Counted from the stretch's first letter, positions 1 to 9,063 are shown. The stretch: 64,000 bases of DNA from Verrucomicrobium sp. BvORR034 (GCF_000739635.1 NZ_BATQ01000007.1:36428-100427); one strand, 5' to 3'. Program-made: numbers and translations. The notes: a model not told the origin generated them from the letters alone.

Positions 1-2115
1 CAGTCGGTGGTGCCTCTGGAGGCGCCCTTCCTGGTGGCGGCACAGATGGAACCATCGGACGGGAGCGATCCCAACAACACGGGCACTCACGTGCTGGCGC
101 TGTTTGGGAAGATCGCCTACCAACCGAACCCTGAGGCGAGGAAAGCACCAACCTTTGCTCCAGAGCGGCTGCATTCAGCAGGCACCTTGCAGACCTGGAC
201 GCTGGATCTGGCCAGGGAGGATTTTCAGCGTTGGCTCCTGAATCGCCAGACCAGTGAAGGCGATGAGTCGAAGTTGCGCGAATGGCTCGCCGTGGCGTTC
301 CGCCGTCCGGAGGATCCGGCTGCACCGCGAGTGCTGCGCGCAGCTTCTCTGGCGACCTCGACAGGAGGTGGTCCGAACTGGGTGAGCGGTGAACTTCAAT
401 GGAATGACCCCAGCGGGTTTGAGCCTCCGGCGAACTCCCGCATCTTCCGCCCGCTGGTCAGTGAGGACAGCCCCTACAGCGTGCGCCAGCGAATGGAGGT
501 GGGCACGCTTTTCCTGACTGCACCACCTGATGATCCCAAGTTGCGGGTGGTGGCCGAACTGAAACTGGAAGCGCCTACCGGGCCGCTTCGCTGGCAGCGG
601 TGGAAGCACGCGATGGAAGGACGCGAGGATGAGCCGGACAACCTGGAACTTGCTGACAAGGGTCTCTACGGCCTGCAGGGGCAGAGGCTGGACACTGCGG
701 TGGTGTGGGCGTCAGGGAAGGGCGTCCTCACCGCCGCGGCCATTCGGCGCGACCGGGTTCACGCTGTTTTCACCCGGTATGTCTGCCGTGGATTTCAGGG
801 GCCGAAGGATGCGTCCGGGGTGAGCGAACCCACTGCCTTTTTCGTGGGAGGCACATCTCCACCGCCGGGCCCGGCCTTCCAGGCGACCTTGTGGCGTATC
901 GAGACGCCGCTGACCTGGACCGATAAACTCCTCGCGGCGGGTCCTGGGCAGGCGGCTCCGTTGGCGGCAGACTTGCTCAAGTCGGTGGAGTCGGGTCAGG
1001 CAACGCTGTCCACCCTTTCTACGCAGTCGTTGCGTCTGGACGAAACCTCCAAGTGCACGCTTGGGGAGCCGGTAAACTTCTACGGCGGCAGCTATGTCAA
1101 CACGGCCTCGCATGCGGGTGGCATCTACTTCAACATGCGCATGCTGGGTCAGCGTCACACTGGGGAGGAGGTCGAGCTGGGAGTGCAAAAGTTCGATACG
1201 GATGGGGTCGAGGTGGCGATGGCGCTGCAATCCACAGGTGAGCCTGTTTGGCGGCATTGGGGAGTGTGGCAGCCGGGGGTTGCAGGAACCAACGCGAGCA
1301 GCTCCGGGCTTCGGCGGCCTCAGTTTCGCGCCAGCAATCTGGTCACCCAGTTGCGGCTGCCGTTGAATCAGCCGCAGGTGGTGGCGGTGGAGCCGGTGCG
1401 TGATCCCAATGCCCCGGGAGGCGCTCTCACCGGTTTGCGCTGGTGCGTGTTGAGAGTGACGGCTGAGGACAATCCGCCTCCAGCCGTGCCGCCCCGGGAG
1501 GCGGGGCACGAGATCCAGCCGCAGCAGAGTTCGCGCTTTCAGCTTCTTGTCCTGCCGCTGCCCGCGAGCGAAGTGGTTCCTCCGTCGGCCGAGAGTCAGG
1601 AACTGGCGCAACGGTTGTTGGGCGAGGTCAAAGCCGGGGCGCGGCCCGTGTTGGATGTCCTGAGCGTCTTTCGCCCGGGGACTGCTGGTCCTGGCTATGG
1701 CCTCAGCTTCAGCAGCGGGATGGATTATTATTTCATGGATCCCCGCGGCCAGCCGGACAATCGCGTGCAGAAGGCCTCGTTGCAGGCTCCCGCCGTGATG
1801 CCGCCGGGGACCGTGTTCAGCGAGCAGATCTACTTTGAGGATCACCTGGTGGGTTTGGATCTGAAGTTCTCTGAGCGAAACTGGGACCTGACGCGGGATA
1901 ACGCGCCGCCCCAGGTGGTGACGGACACGTTCACGGACGTGCGTTATGAGTTTCCCTATGTGCCATCGCCCGACAACCGGCGCACGACGATTTCCGTAGA
2001 GCGACCTGTTTTCCAGATGGCGTCCATTTATGGGCGGCGGCTCAAGGTGGGTGAGGCTAGCGTGACGCGGTTGGATGAGAATACGGTGGTGGTGGTGAGC
2101 GAGGTGGGACCGTAG
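1..2115 (+). CDS. Large hypothetical protein, probably 5'-truncated by the window edge
   Basis: The reading frame is open from the first base of the window to a TAG at 2113-2115, about 704 codons. The first in-frame start visible is GTG at 7, but no upstream stop is present, so the real start probably lies outside. I recognise no conserved family. The sequence is rich in Pro, Val, Leu and Gln, has no obvious membrane segment, and reads like a beta-rich multidomain protein. The C-terminus contains alternating hydrophobic strands (TVVVVSEVGP at the very end). A large virion-like or secreted structural role would be a guess. Long open frames also exist on the opposite strand (712-1845) but have no family resemblance. 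Confidence 0.75.
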   Translation, partial: QSVVPLEAPFLVAAQMEPSDGSDPNNTGTHVLALFGKIAYQPNPEARKAPTFAPERLHSAGTLQTWTLDLAREDFQRWLLNRQTSEGDESKLREWLAVAFRRPEDPAAPRVLRAASLATSTGGGPNWVSGELQWNDPSGFEPPANSRIFRPLVSEDSPYSVRQRMEVGTLFLTAPPDDPKLRVVAELKLEAPTGPLRWQRWKHAMEGREDEPDNLELADKGLYGLQGQRLDTAVVWASGKGVLTAAAIRRDRVHAVFTRYVCRGFQGPKDASGVSEPTAFFVGGTSPPPGPAFQATLWRIETPLTWTDKLLAAGPGQAAPLAADLLKSVESGQATLSTLSTQSLRLDETSKCTLGEPVNFYGGSYVNTASHAGGIYFNMRMLGQRHTGEEVELGVQKFDTDGVEVAMALQSTGEPVWRHWGVWQPGVAGTNASSSGLRRPQFRASNLVTQLRLPLNQPQVVAVEPVRDPNAPGGALTGLRWCVLRVTAEDNPPPAVPPREAGHEIQPQQSSRFQLLVLPLPASEVVPPSAESQELAQRLLGEVKAGARPVLDVLSVFRPGTAGPGYGLSFSSGMDYYFMDPRGQPDNRVQKASLQAPAVMPPGTVFSEQIYFEDHLVGLDLKFSERNWDLTRDNAPPQVVTDTFTDVRYEFPYVPSPDNRRTTISVERPVFQMASIYGRRLKVGEASVTRLDENTVVVVSEVGP

Positions 2116-2148
2116 GGGGGAGGTCGGTGGGAGGAAAGTACCGTTCTG

Positions 2149-2245
2149 GCATCCCTTCAGGATGCGGGAAATTTTGCGGCGTTCCAGGGGCAGGGCTCGT
2201 GAGACTCGCCCGGCCCCTGGCTACCGTCTGGGATGCCTTCGGCAT
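2149..2245. repeat. Three-hairpin palindromic cluster
   Basis: Three stems follow each other: GCATCC/GGATGC (2149-2154 with 2160-2165), CCAGGGGC/GCCCCTGG (2184-2191 with 2213-2220), and ATGCC/GGCAT (2233-2237 with 2241-2245). The outer two are related small hairpins flanking the large central one, giving an overall inverted arrangement. It begins 34 bp after the stop of the upstream gene. It could act as a terminator or be a mobile palindromic element; no second full copy was seen in the window. Confidence 0.6.
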
Positions 2246-2527
2246 GACGGGGGAGGGGCGGAGAGGCTGGGGTGAGTCTGGGTGATGGGATAGAACCTTG
2301 AGGGGAGAGCAGGGAGGGAAGCTTAAAGGAGGCGGGGGTTCCAGCCCCGCAGGGGAGCGGAGGGGAGGGGGGGTGCGGGTTGGTTGGGTGGATGACCGTC
2401 TGGGGTGGGAGTGAAGTCAGTCGTCGTTTGGTTGTGCGGGGCCGGAGACCCCGCCTCCTTTGCCGGCTGGCGGGGGTGTTGGATGGGGAGGGGATTTTGT
2501 GGGGTGATTGGGTCAGGGGCCGTTTGC

Positions 2528-2552
2528 GGCAAGCGGGGCGCTTGCCCTACAG
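2528..2552 (+). repeat. GGCAAGC palindrome module, copy
   Basis: Contains the palindrome GGCAAGCGGGGCGCTTGCC followed by CTACAG. The 8-bp stem is closed by a 3-nt loop. The same palindrome recurs at 2667, 20015, 20336, 23929, 24061, 24200, 24503, 32107, 33829, 35525, 55129 and 59763, with loop bases varying (GGG, GGA, AGG, AGA) while the stem is largely kept. Confidence 0.85.
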
Positions 2553-2868
2553 GGCGTCGGGGGATGCGGGCACACAGGTCTATGGATGTTGTGTCCAGGA
2601 ACCCGAGGGTGGAGATCCTGGGTTGTAGGGCGACCGCCTCGGTTGCCTTGGTCAGGGGCCGTTTGCGGCAAGCGAGGCGCTTGCCCTACAGGGTGTCAGG
2701 GGGCAGCGCGGTGTACGCTCCTCCGTTCGTGTCAAACGGCGTTGGATTGACACTGGACTCCCGAAAGCGGTGATGCTCACCGCAGTCCCAAAGCGGCTGC
2801 GCCGCCAGGTGTTTGGAGCGTTTGGCTGGTTTGTATGCCGACAGGCCTCCGGAGTTGGAGGCACGTCA

Positions 2869-3771
2869 TCAGCGAACCCGCGCCATCGCTGCCTGCAACG
2901 TTTCCACATGCCCCCTCGCGCTCGCGGGATCGGCCTGCAGGTCTTCCTTTCGGATTTTGTAGGGGGCGTCTTCGGGCACGTAAAAAGGGATGCGCTGGAC
3001 GCGGGCGAAGATCATGCCGTGGTAGCGGCCGGAGAAGACGAGGCGGGAGGCACCGATCTGGGTGTAGGCGGTGGTGGGATCGGGGTTCCAGATCAGCCGC
3101 ACGGTAGGTTCGAGGAGCAAAGCATCTTCCAGATGCCTGGCGTCATCCACCGGCGCACCCATGTTCATCCAGACGACTTCGTAGTTCATGGACCGGGCCA
3201 GGCGCACCATGTGCTGGGTGTGCTGGTTGTGCGGGTTGATGATCCCGGAGGGGACAATGGTGAGCATGGGCGGGTCGCTCGCGGGCATGCTGACGGCAGC
3301 GGGAGGCCGCAAGAGGTAGGCGGCATCAGGAAAGAAGGAGACGCCGTCCTGCCGCCCAGTAATTTCTTGGATCTTCTGGACGCATTCCGGGGAACGGACG
3401 GTGATGAAGTCCGCGTGCTGCAGATAGGGAACCCAGGGGGCGAGGTCGGTGCGGAAGTGCTCGTCCCGGTGGGCGCGGAGCTGGAGTCCGCAGGAGAGGA
3501 AGCCCCAGCGGGTGCCGCTGGCGATGGCATGGTCCATGTAGAACTGCATGCAGCGGAAGTGCGGGGAGGGCGACTGGTCGGGGGTGGCGGAGTTGTAGAT
3601 GATTCCGCCCCCGCCCAGGACGATGAGGTCCAGGTCGGAGGGCATCTCCGCGGGGAGGTCAGAGTTGAAGAAGAGCAGTTCCGCCCCGCGGAACTGCTCC
3701 TGAAACACGAGGGGGTACGTGTCGTCCCCGACATTGCCGTACCCGGAGGCTCCTACAAAAGCGATCTTCAT
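2869..3771 (-). CDS. Polysaccharide pyruvyl transferase family protein
   Basis: A 300-residue protein with the family's N-terminal nucleotide-binding-like motif (GASGYGNVGDD) and a Gly-rich strand-loop (LIVLGGGGIIYN) typical of the CsaB/WcaK-like polysaccharide pyruvyl transferase superfamily. Further hallmarks are the internal motif around ITVRSPECVQKI and the C-terminal VFSGRYHGMIFA segment, which matches the family's conserved S-x-R-x-H-x-x-I block. Members transfer pyruvate ketals or act in related ways on surface glycans. The start codon overlaps the stop of the upstream glycosyltransferase by 4 bp (ATGA), which implies translational coupling and a joint role in exopolysaccharide or surface-glycan modification. 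The substrate cannot be told from sequence. Confidence 0.85.
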   Translation of the reverse strand: MKIAFVGASGYGNVGDDTYPLVFQEQFRGAELLFFNSDLPAEMPSDLDLIVLGGGGIIYNSATPDQSPSPHFRCMQFYMDHAIASGTRWGFLSCGLQLRAHRDEHFRTDLAPWVPYLQHADFITVRSPECVQKIQEITGRQDGVSFFPDAAYLLRPPAAVSMPASDPPMLTIVPSGIINPHNQHTQHMVRLARSMNYEVVWMNMGAPVDDARHLEDALLLEPTVRLIWNPDPTTAYTQIGASRLVFSGRYHGMIFARVQRIPFYVPEDAPYKIRKEDLQADPASARGHVETLQAAMARVR

Positions 3772-5225
3772 GCGAGCGCCAGGGCGCGACGCCGTGAGGC
3801 TGTGGGTGATTTCCTCGCTCCGGACTGAATGACCTGTTCCAGCACGTTTTCCATCTGGTGCGCGATGACGTCCCAGTGGAACCGGTTCTGGCGCGCAAAA
3901 CGCACGCTCTGCCGGGTGATCTGGCGGCGGCGTCCGGCATCAGTGTAGAGTTCCTGGAGGGCGCTGACGAAGGCGTCCTTGTCGGCCACCGCGCCCACGG
4001 TGTTGATCTCGGGGTGCACGAGGGTGATGGGGCAGGGCACCTTGAGGGCGGGGGTGGCCCACTCGCCCAGGGCGGCCCAGTCGGGCACGATCTGGGGCAC
4101 GCCGCAGGCCATGCCCTCCATGGTGGTGAGGCCCCAGCCCTCGCCGAGGGTGGTGGAGACCTGGACGTCCAGGGCGCTGTAGATGAGCGGCAGCATCGAG
4201 GAGTCAACACTGTCCCTGATGTGGCCGCCGCCGGTGAAGAGGAGGCGGTTGCCGATGCCGTAGTAGCGGGCCACGCTCTCCAGGTCCCAGCCGACGTCCT
4301 GCCTGGCGCAGTGCAGGAGCAGGTACGCATCCGGCACCTGGTGCTGCTGCACCCACTGGGCGAAGTACTGGAGGGTCAGGTCCAGCCGCTTGCGGGGCTG
4401 GTTGCGGTTCACGTTGCCCACGATGAAGGCGTTCTCCAGCACGGGGAGTTCAAGGAGCCGACGGGCGACGCTGCGGTCCACCGGGCGGAACTGGCGGGTG
4501 TCCAGGCCGTGGGAGATGACGTGCCGGGGGCCGCGGAAACCGGCGTTGACCGCCTCGCGATGGCCGAAGTGCGTGTACCACACGGCGGCGGCCAGCTGGT
4601 TGAGCTGCGGGATCACGGCGGGGTTGAGGTTCGCACCGTCAACAGGCATGTAGGCGATGACGGGCACGCTGGCGGGGGCCTCCCGGAGGAAGGCGGCGAC
4701 ATTCCACCAGTCATTGTTGATGATGACGGCGTCGGGCTTGTGCCGGGCGCAGAGTTCGCGGAAATGATCGATGCCCCACATGTCGCCGCCCTGGCAGGCG
4801 GGCAGGATGGTGTAGGGGTGGGAGTGCGGGCTGCCGTCGTAGTTCACGCCGGAGACGACCACGTCCCAGTCCTGGCAGAGATGCTGCAGCATGGAGTGGG
4901 TCACGGTGCCGAAGCCAGTGGGGACCACGGCATCACCGATCCAGAGCACGCGGCCTTTTTTGCCGTGGGCGCTGGAGCGGATGGTCTCGGTCGTCAGCAT
5001 GGCCTTGGGCGTGGAGCCAAAGGAGAACAGCCTGCGGAACAAACTGGTGCCACTGGGCACCACCGCCATGGACGTCGGCATCGCTGCATGGAGCGCGGTC
5101 GGGGTGCTGGCGCCGGGCGTCTTCTGCGGCGGGGGCAGGGTGATCGCGCGTGCTTTCAGTTTGGCAGGCAGGGCCGGGCGACGGACACGACGACCCTCGG
5201 TGAGTAGGTGTTTGGCGTTCTTCAT
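3768..5225 (-). CDS. GT4-type glycosyltransferase
   Basis: A protein of about 485 residues with the GT-B fold pattern of family-4 glycosyltransferases. After a basic, Pro-rich N-terminal extension of about 80 residues comes a Rossmann-like start (RVLWIGDAVVPTGFGTVTHS). A C-terminal donor-binding half contains GNVNRNQPRKRLDL, LLLHCARQDVGW and the E-x7-E type motif STTLGEGWGLTTMEGMACG. It probably transfers a sugar from a nucleotide donor during surface polysaccharide synthesis. The ATG at 5225 is used here; a TTG eight codons upstream (5249) is the alternative, with a weak GGAG 12 nt before it. It overlaps the pyruvyl transferase gene by 4 bp and follows the kinase gene closely, so the three likely form one operon. 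Confidence 0.85.
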   Translation of the reverse strand: MKNAKHLLTEGRRVRRPALPAKLKARAITLPPPQKTPGASTPTALHAAMPTSMAVVPSGTSLFRRLFSFGSTPKAMLTTETIRSSAHGKKGRVLWIGDAVVPTGFGTVTHSMLQHLCQDWDVVVSGVNYDGSPHSHPYTILPACQGGDMWGIDHFRELCARHKPDAVIINNDWWNVAAFLREAPASVPVIAYMPVDGANLNPAVIPQLNQLAAAVWYTHFGHREAVNAGFRGPRHVISHGLDTRQFRPVDRSVARRLLELPVLENAFIVGNVNRNQPRKRLDLTLQYFAQWVQQHQVPDAYLLLHCARQDVGWDLESVARYYGIGNRLLFTGGGHIRDSVDSSMLPLIYSALDVQVSTTLGEGWGLTTMEGMACGVPQIVPDWAALGEWATPALKVPCPITLVHPEINTVGAVADKDAFVSALQELYTDAGRRRQITRQSVRFARQNRFHWDVIAHQMENVLEQVIQSGARKSPTASRRRALALA

Positions 5226-5258
5226 CTTGGCGGAGACAATGTACTTCAAGAACTTCAG

Positions 5259-6923
5259 TTACTCCACAGCAATGCGGCAGTTTGGCAGAAATTCCTGCAT
5301 CTTTTGTACCAAGCGCATGTCTGCAGCCACGTCCAGGTTCATGGGATCCGACGCGGAGGTGGTGATAAAAAGATGCGTGAGGTTGGTGCACGCCTTCAGA
5401 AAATGAACGCTGTCCTCGGTAAACGCCACGGTGTTGGTCAGGCGCAGATGGGTCAGGTGGGGGGCCAGCTTGATGAGGAGCGCGAGGCTGGAGGGGGAGA
5501 TCTGCGTGCCGTGCAGATTGAGATTGTTGATGGTGTCGACGTGCTCGCAGTGCCTGATCAACTCGGCCATATCGGCGTCGTTGAAATAGTCGCATTGCGC
5601 CGCGCTCACCCGCCAGACTTCGAAGTCGCCCTTGGGGAGGCTGGCGATGTCGCGGATGTCAGCCTTGTCCCCCATCGGGCGGCCGGCGGGTGCTTCCAGA
5701 GCGGCGGCATCGGGCTTCAGGCTGACATTCACCATGCCGCCGTGGTTGATGACCCACTCCGCCAGGGCGCGCTGCCGGGCCTGCTGGCTGACCGGCGGCC
5801 GGGCAGGGTCTTCCGGCTGGAAGGGAATGGGGGTGGGCCCAGGGGCGAAGAACTGCATGAGCGTGCCGTCCATGGCCAGCTTCCCGCTGGCGATGAGCAT
5901 GAAGAGCGCGATCACTCCGCCGCCCCAGGCGCGCATGCGACGATGCGCGGGTGGCAGGGGGCCCGGAGCGGGCAGGTGGGAGTAGGGCTTGGTCACCGCT
6001 CCCGCATCCACCTTGGCCGAGATTCCGGGGGTGGTCTGCTTGATGGGGCCGTTGTCCAGCATCCCCTGGAGGGCGCGGCTCACATCGCTCACCTGCTGGT
6101 AGCGTTTGTTGGGATTGGTCTGGAGGGCGGTGCTGACCACCACATCCAGTCGCGCATCCGCTCCGGCAGCGCGGGAGGGGGGATCCCAGCCCAGGCCGCG
6201 GGGCACGCTGCCGGTGAGCATTTCGTAGAGCATCACGCCCAGGGAGTAGATGTCGGCGCGGTGGTCCACTTGCTGGTCGCGGGTCATCGCCTCTGGCGCG
6301 ATGTAGTCCGGCGTGCCCAGGGCATCGCTGGCGGAGGTGAGGCCCTGCCCGTCGGCATCCAGGCCGAGTTTCTTGGCCAGACCGAAATCGGCCACCTTCA
6401 CATTGCCCTGTTCGTCGATGAGGATGTTGGCCGGTTTGACGTCGCGATGGATGACGCCCTTGTGGTGGGAGTACTGGAGCGCATCGCAAATCTGGGTGAC
6501 GATGGTCAGCATCTGCCGGGAGGACATGTCCCCCTTGCGCATGAGGTGGCGCAGGTTCGTCCCCTTCACGTACTCCATCGCGTAGAACATGCTGCCGCCG
6601 CCGGGGATCTCGCCGTAGTCGTAGATGGAGACGATGTGGCGGTGGCTCAGCTTCGCCAGGATGCGGGCCTCACGATGGAAGCGCTCGGCGAAGACGCGGC
6701 GGTTGCGCAGGGCGGGGGGCAGCATCTTCACGGCCACGATGCGGTTCAGGGCCTTCTGCATGGCCTGGTACACCGCACCCATGCCGCCGCGGTCGATCAA
6801 GGTGACGAACTCGTAGTCCGGGATCAATCCGTTGAGCTCCTCGATCGAAGGAGGCTCGAATCTGCCTAGTCGGAAGGGATCGTCTGCGTCCTGTGGATCT
6901 AGGTTCATGACGAGAGGAAACAC
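5259..6923 (-). CDS. Membrane Ser/Thr protein kinase with leucine-rich C-terminal tail
   Basis: A 554-residue Hanks-type kinase. The glycine loop (DRGGMGAVYQ, residues 44-53), catalytic Lys66 (AVKML), HRDVKPAN (Asp161), DFG (Asp179) and APE (209-211) are all intact, so it should be active. A Pro-rich linker leads to one membrane segment at about 332-348, followed by an extracytoplasmic tail whose end (SLALLIKLAPHLTHLRLTN, then NLTHLFI) resembles two or three leucine-rich repeats. This receptor-kinase layout suggests the outer domain senses a ligand. It is the first gene of a probable operon with the glycosyltransferase and pyruvyl transferase, so it may control surface-glycan synthesis; that is inference. 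ATG at 6905 is an alternative start. Confidence 0.9.
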   Translation of the reverse strand: MFPLVMNLDPQDADDPFRLGRFEPPSIEELNGLIPDYEFVTLIDRGGMGAVYQAMQKALNRIVAVKMLPPALRNRRVFAERFHREARILAKLSHRHIVSIYDYGEIPGGGSMFYAMEYVKGTNLRHLMRKGDMSSRQMLTIVTQICDALQYSHHKGVIHRDVKPANILIDEQGNVKVADFGLAKKLGLDADGQGLTSASDALGTPDYIAPEAMTRDQQVDHRADIYSLGVMLYEMLTGSVPRGLGWDPPSRAAGADARLDVVVSTALQTNPNKRYQQVSDVSRALQGMLDNGPIKQTTPGISAKVDAGAVTKPYSHLPAPGPLPPAHRRMRAWGGGVIALFMLIASGKLAMDGTLMQFFAPGPTPIPFQPEDPARPPVSQQARQRALAEWVINHGGMVNVSLKPDAAALEAPAGRPMGDKADIRDIASLPKGDFEVWRVSAAQCDYFNDADMAELIRHCEHVDTINNLNLHGTQISPSSLALLIKLAPHLTHLRLTNTVAFTEDSVHFLKACTNLTHLFITTSASDPMNLDVAADMRLVQKMQEFLPNCRIAVE

Positions 6924-7085
6924 CGCATGGCGCGGCGGGCAGCCATGCGGGACAGGAATGCCCGCGGTGCTGTGACTGTACTACTGGGCAGAGAAATTAG
7001 AATTTCTGCCGATGAAGACAAGGGTTTTCTCCGCGAAAATACCCGCAGACATGCCTGCGAATCTGCGCAGATAAAGCCGCGGTTG

Positions 7086-7170
7086 GGAGCGGGCAGGGGC
7101 GCGAGGGGAGCGCGACCCGTCCGCACTTTTACAAGTGCAGCTACGAGTTACCAGCTACGAACTGCTGGAT
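7086..7170. repeat. Solitary copy of the GNRA-hairpin repeat
   Basis: The segment with hairpin GCACTT-TTAC-AAGTGC at 7123-7138, followed by a stretch reading AGCTACGAGTTACCAGCTAC, matches the right half of the tandem repeat at 29.19-29.74 kb, where the stem is GCACTC/GAGTGC. The C-G pair there is a T-A pair here, so pairing is preserved. It lies in the spacer between the ROK kinase and the Ser/Thr kinase genes. Confidence 0.65.
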
Positions 7171-7205
7171 ACGGGCTGCGGGCGGGTGATGCCCGGACTT
7201 CGGAA

Positions 7206-8147
7206 TCAGGCCACGGAGTCGCCTGCGAGCGCGGCGTTGCCGATGATGCCTGCTTCGTTGCTGAACTTGGCCGGGAGAATCTTCAGGCCCTCCCACACGA
7301 CGGTGGAGAGCATGGACTGCATCTTCTTCTGGAGCGGCTCAAAAAGCAGGGAGCCTGCCTGGGCCACACCGCCACCGACGACGAAGGCATCCGGGTTCAG
7401 CAGCCAGGCCACGCTGGCCAGGGCGGTGCCGAGCCACTCGGCGACGTCATGCCAGATCTGGATGGCGACGGGGTCGCCTGCCTGGGCGGCCTCCGCAATG
7501 GCGCGCGGGGTGCAGTCTGCGGCGGTCTTGCCGAGACCGGCCTGGGCGAAGACTCTTACCGCGTACTCTGCGATCTGGTTGTTGCCCACGTACTTCTCCA
7601 GCGCGCCGAGGTTCCCGTAGTGGCCGTGCACGCCCTGGTAGTGGACGCTCATCTGGCCGATCTCGCCGGCGGAGAACTGGCTGCCGCGGTAGAGCTCGTT
7701 GTTGAGGATGAGGCCGCCGCCCACGCCGGTGCCGAGGGTGAGGGCCACCACATTGCGCAGGCCCTGGCCCGCGCCGTAGCGCCACTCGGCATACGCCATG
7801 GCGTTGGCGTCGTTTTCCACCACGGTGGGGAGGCCGGTCATCTCGCTGAGGATCTTTTTGAGCGGCACTTCCTTCCAGCCGGGCACGTTGGTCAGCACGT
7901 GGACGAAGCCGTTGTCGAAGTCCACCAGCCCGGGCACGCCCACGCCCACGGCGCAGATGTCGGGGTGGCGCTCCTGAAGCTTGGCAATCCGGTCGGCGAT
8001 GACCCGGATGAGCGCCACGGGGCCGTCATGCCCCTGCGTGGGGATCGGCGCATCCACTTCCAGGAGATCCGCTCCACGACACACGCCCAGCTTGATGGAG
8101 GTGCCACCGAAGTCTACGCCAACGGCGACAGGAGCCGAATCACTCAT
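7206..8147 (-). CDS. ROK family sugar kinase (glucokinase-like)
   Basis: A 313-residue ROK protein. The N-terminal phosphate loop (VGVDFGGTSIKLGV, residues 9-22), the GVGVPGLVD segment, the catalytic-region motif VENDANAMA and the second phosphate motif LTLGTGVGGGLI are present. It should phosphorylate a hexose such as glucose with ATP in the cytoplasm. The usual ROK zinc motif (C-x-C-G-x-x-G-C) is replaced by HGHYGNLGALEKY: the glycines and the Glu are kept but the cysteines are gone, so structural zinc is probably not bound in the normal way. It lies 103 bp downstream of coaX on the same strand and may be co-transcribed. Sugar specificity is not resolvable. Confidence 0.92.
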   Translation of the reverse strand: MSDSAPVAVGVDFGGTSIKLGVCRGADLLEVDAPIPTQGHDGPVALIRVIADRIAKLQERHPDICAVGVGVPGLVDFDNGFVHVLTNVPGWKEVPLKKILSEMTGLPTVVENDANAMAYAEWRYGAGQGLRNVVALTLGTGVGGGLILNNELYRGSQFSAGEIGQMSVHYQGVHGHYGNLGALEKYVGNNQIAEYAVRVFAQAGLGKTAADCTPRAIAEAAQAGDPVAIQIWHDVAEWLGTALASVAWLLNPDAFVVGGGVAQAGSLLFEPLQKKMQSMLSTVVWEGLKILPAKFSNEAGIIGNAALAGDSVA

Positions 8148-8250
8148 AGGATCAGATAAAGAAGGAAGTAGTGAGTTTTGAAAATGCGAGCGCTGGGATT
8201 AATGCATTTTCCACGAGTTGCAAGCGCCACCGTGGCATTCCCCGCTGCGC

Positions 8251-9006
8251 TCAGGAGGGCTGACGGGCGTGCAGATTGGCCACGATCCGCAGCCCGTGAA
8301 GGGTGAGGTCACCCTCTACATGTGCGATCTCTGGCAGACGTGACGCGATCCATGCGGCATCGCCGCCGGTGGCCACCACGTGCAGGGTGGCCGGGTTGCC
8401 CATCTCCTCGCGGAGCTTCTCCAGGATGCCGCGCACCATGCCGCGGTAGCCGATGGCGGCCCCGGCCAGGATGGCGCCCACGGTGGACTTGCCGATGGCG
8501 GTGTCCGGCTCCCGCAGCTCCACCTGGGGGAGGAGGGCGGTGCGCTCATGCAGGTAGTCCGTCATGAGTCGCAGACCGGGGGCGATGACGCCGCCCACGT
8601 AGGCGGCGTCTGCCTCCACGATGTCGAACGTCACGGCGGTGCCGAAATCGATGACGATGCCCGGGGCTCCGTGCAGGGTGGCGAGGGCCACGGCATTGGC
8701 CAGACGGTCGGCGCCGATCGACTCCGGCTTGGGGTAGCGGATGCCGATGCCCAGCGGGATGTCGTGGCGCAGATTCAGCATCTGGCTGCCGAAGTGGGCC
8801 TGGAGCCGCTCCGTGGCGTCGGGCACCACGGAGGAGGCAACCACGAGGCCGTGGGACCAGCCGGTCAGCACGGTGGCCAGAGTGCGGGTGGTATCCGCCA
8901 CCAGCAGGGAGGTGGGCGTGTCCCGCTGCTCCAGGATGGCGTCCGACGTGGCGAGACCAAACTTCGTGCGGCCGTTGCCGACGTCGATGAGCAGGTAGGG
9001 TGACAT
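8251..9006 (-). CDS. coaX: Type III pantothenate kinase
   Basis: This 251-residue protein matches CoaX end to end and has the usual length. It has the N-terminal ATP-binding motif LLIDVGNGRTKFGLA, the P-x-x-IGADRLANAVA motif near residue 97, the DFGTAVTFDIV catalytic strand and the GGVIAPGLRLM segment. It catalyses the first step of coenzyme A synthesis, pantothenate to 4'-phosphopantothenate, and type III enzymes are insensitive to CoA feedback and need a monovalent cation. It sits 57 bp after the small membrane-protein gene and 103 bp before the ROK kinase gene. Confidence 0.95.
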   Translation of the reverse strand: MSPYLLIDVGNGRTKFGLATSDAILEQRDTPTSLLVADTTRTLATVLTGWSHGLVVASSVVPDATERLQAHFGSQMLNLRHDIPLGIGIRYPKPESIGADRLANAVALATLHGAPGIVIDFGTAVTFDIVEADAAYVGGVIAPGLRLMTDYLHERTALLPQVELREPDTAIGKSTVGAILAGAAIGYRGMVRGILEKLREEMGNPATLHVVATGGDAAWIASRLPEIAHVEGDLTLHGLRIVANLHARQPS

Positions 9007-9063
9007 GGGAGGATGCTATTGCGGTACGCCCGGCGGGATCGGCTCAGCTCAGCTCAAATCAAA

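Larger units (their letters stand above)
2116..2868. repeat. Intergenic spacer made of palindromic repeat modules
   Basis: No convincing gene is present in this 753-bp gap. It holds, in order: a three-hairpin cluster (2149-2245); a G-rich hairpin module of the type GGCGGGGGTTCCAGCCCCGC around 2327-2350; and a roughly 139-bp direct repeat in which the palindrome GGCAAGCGGGGCGCTTGCC occurs at 2528-2546 and again, with a changed loop, at 2667-2685. Between them, at about 2626-2648, is the GGCGACCG/CGGTTGCC hairpin that accompanies this palindrome elsewhere. The region separates two convergent genes, so some hairpins may also act as terminators. Confidence 0.75.

Noticed and set aside
3858..5207. 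A 449-codon plus-strand open frame opposite the glycosyltransferase
   Set aside because: The minus-strand frame has clear glycosyltransferase motifs; the opposite frame is rich in Gly, Val, His and Asp without any motif.
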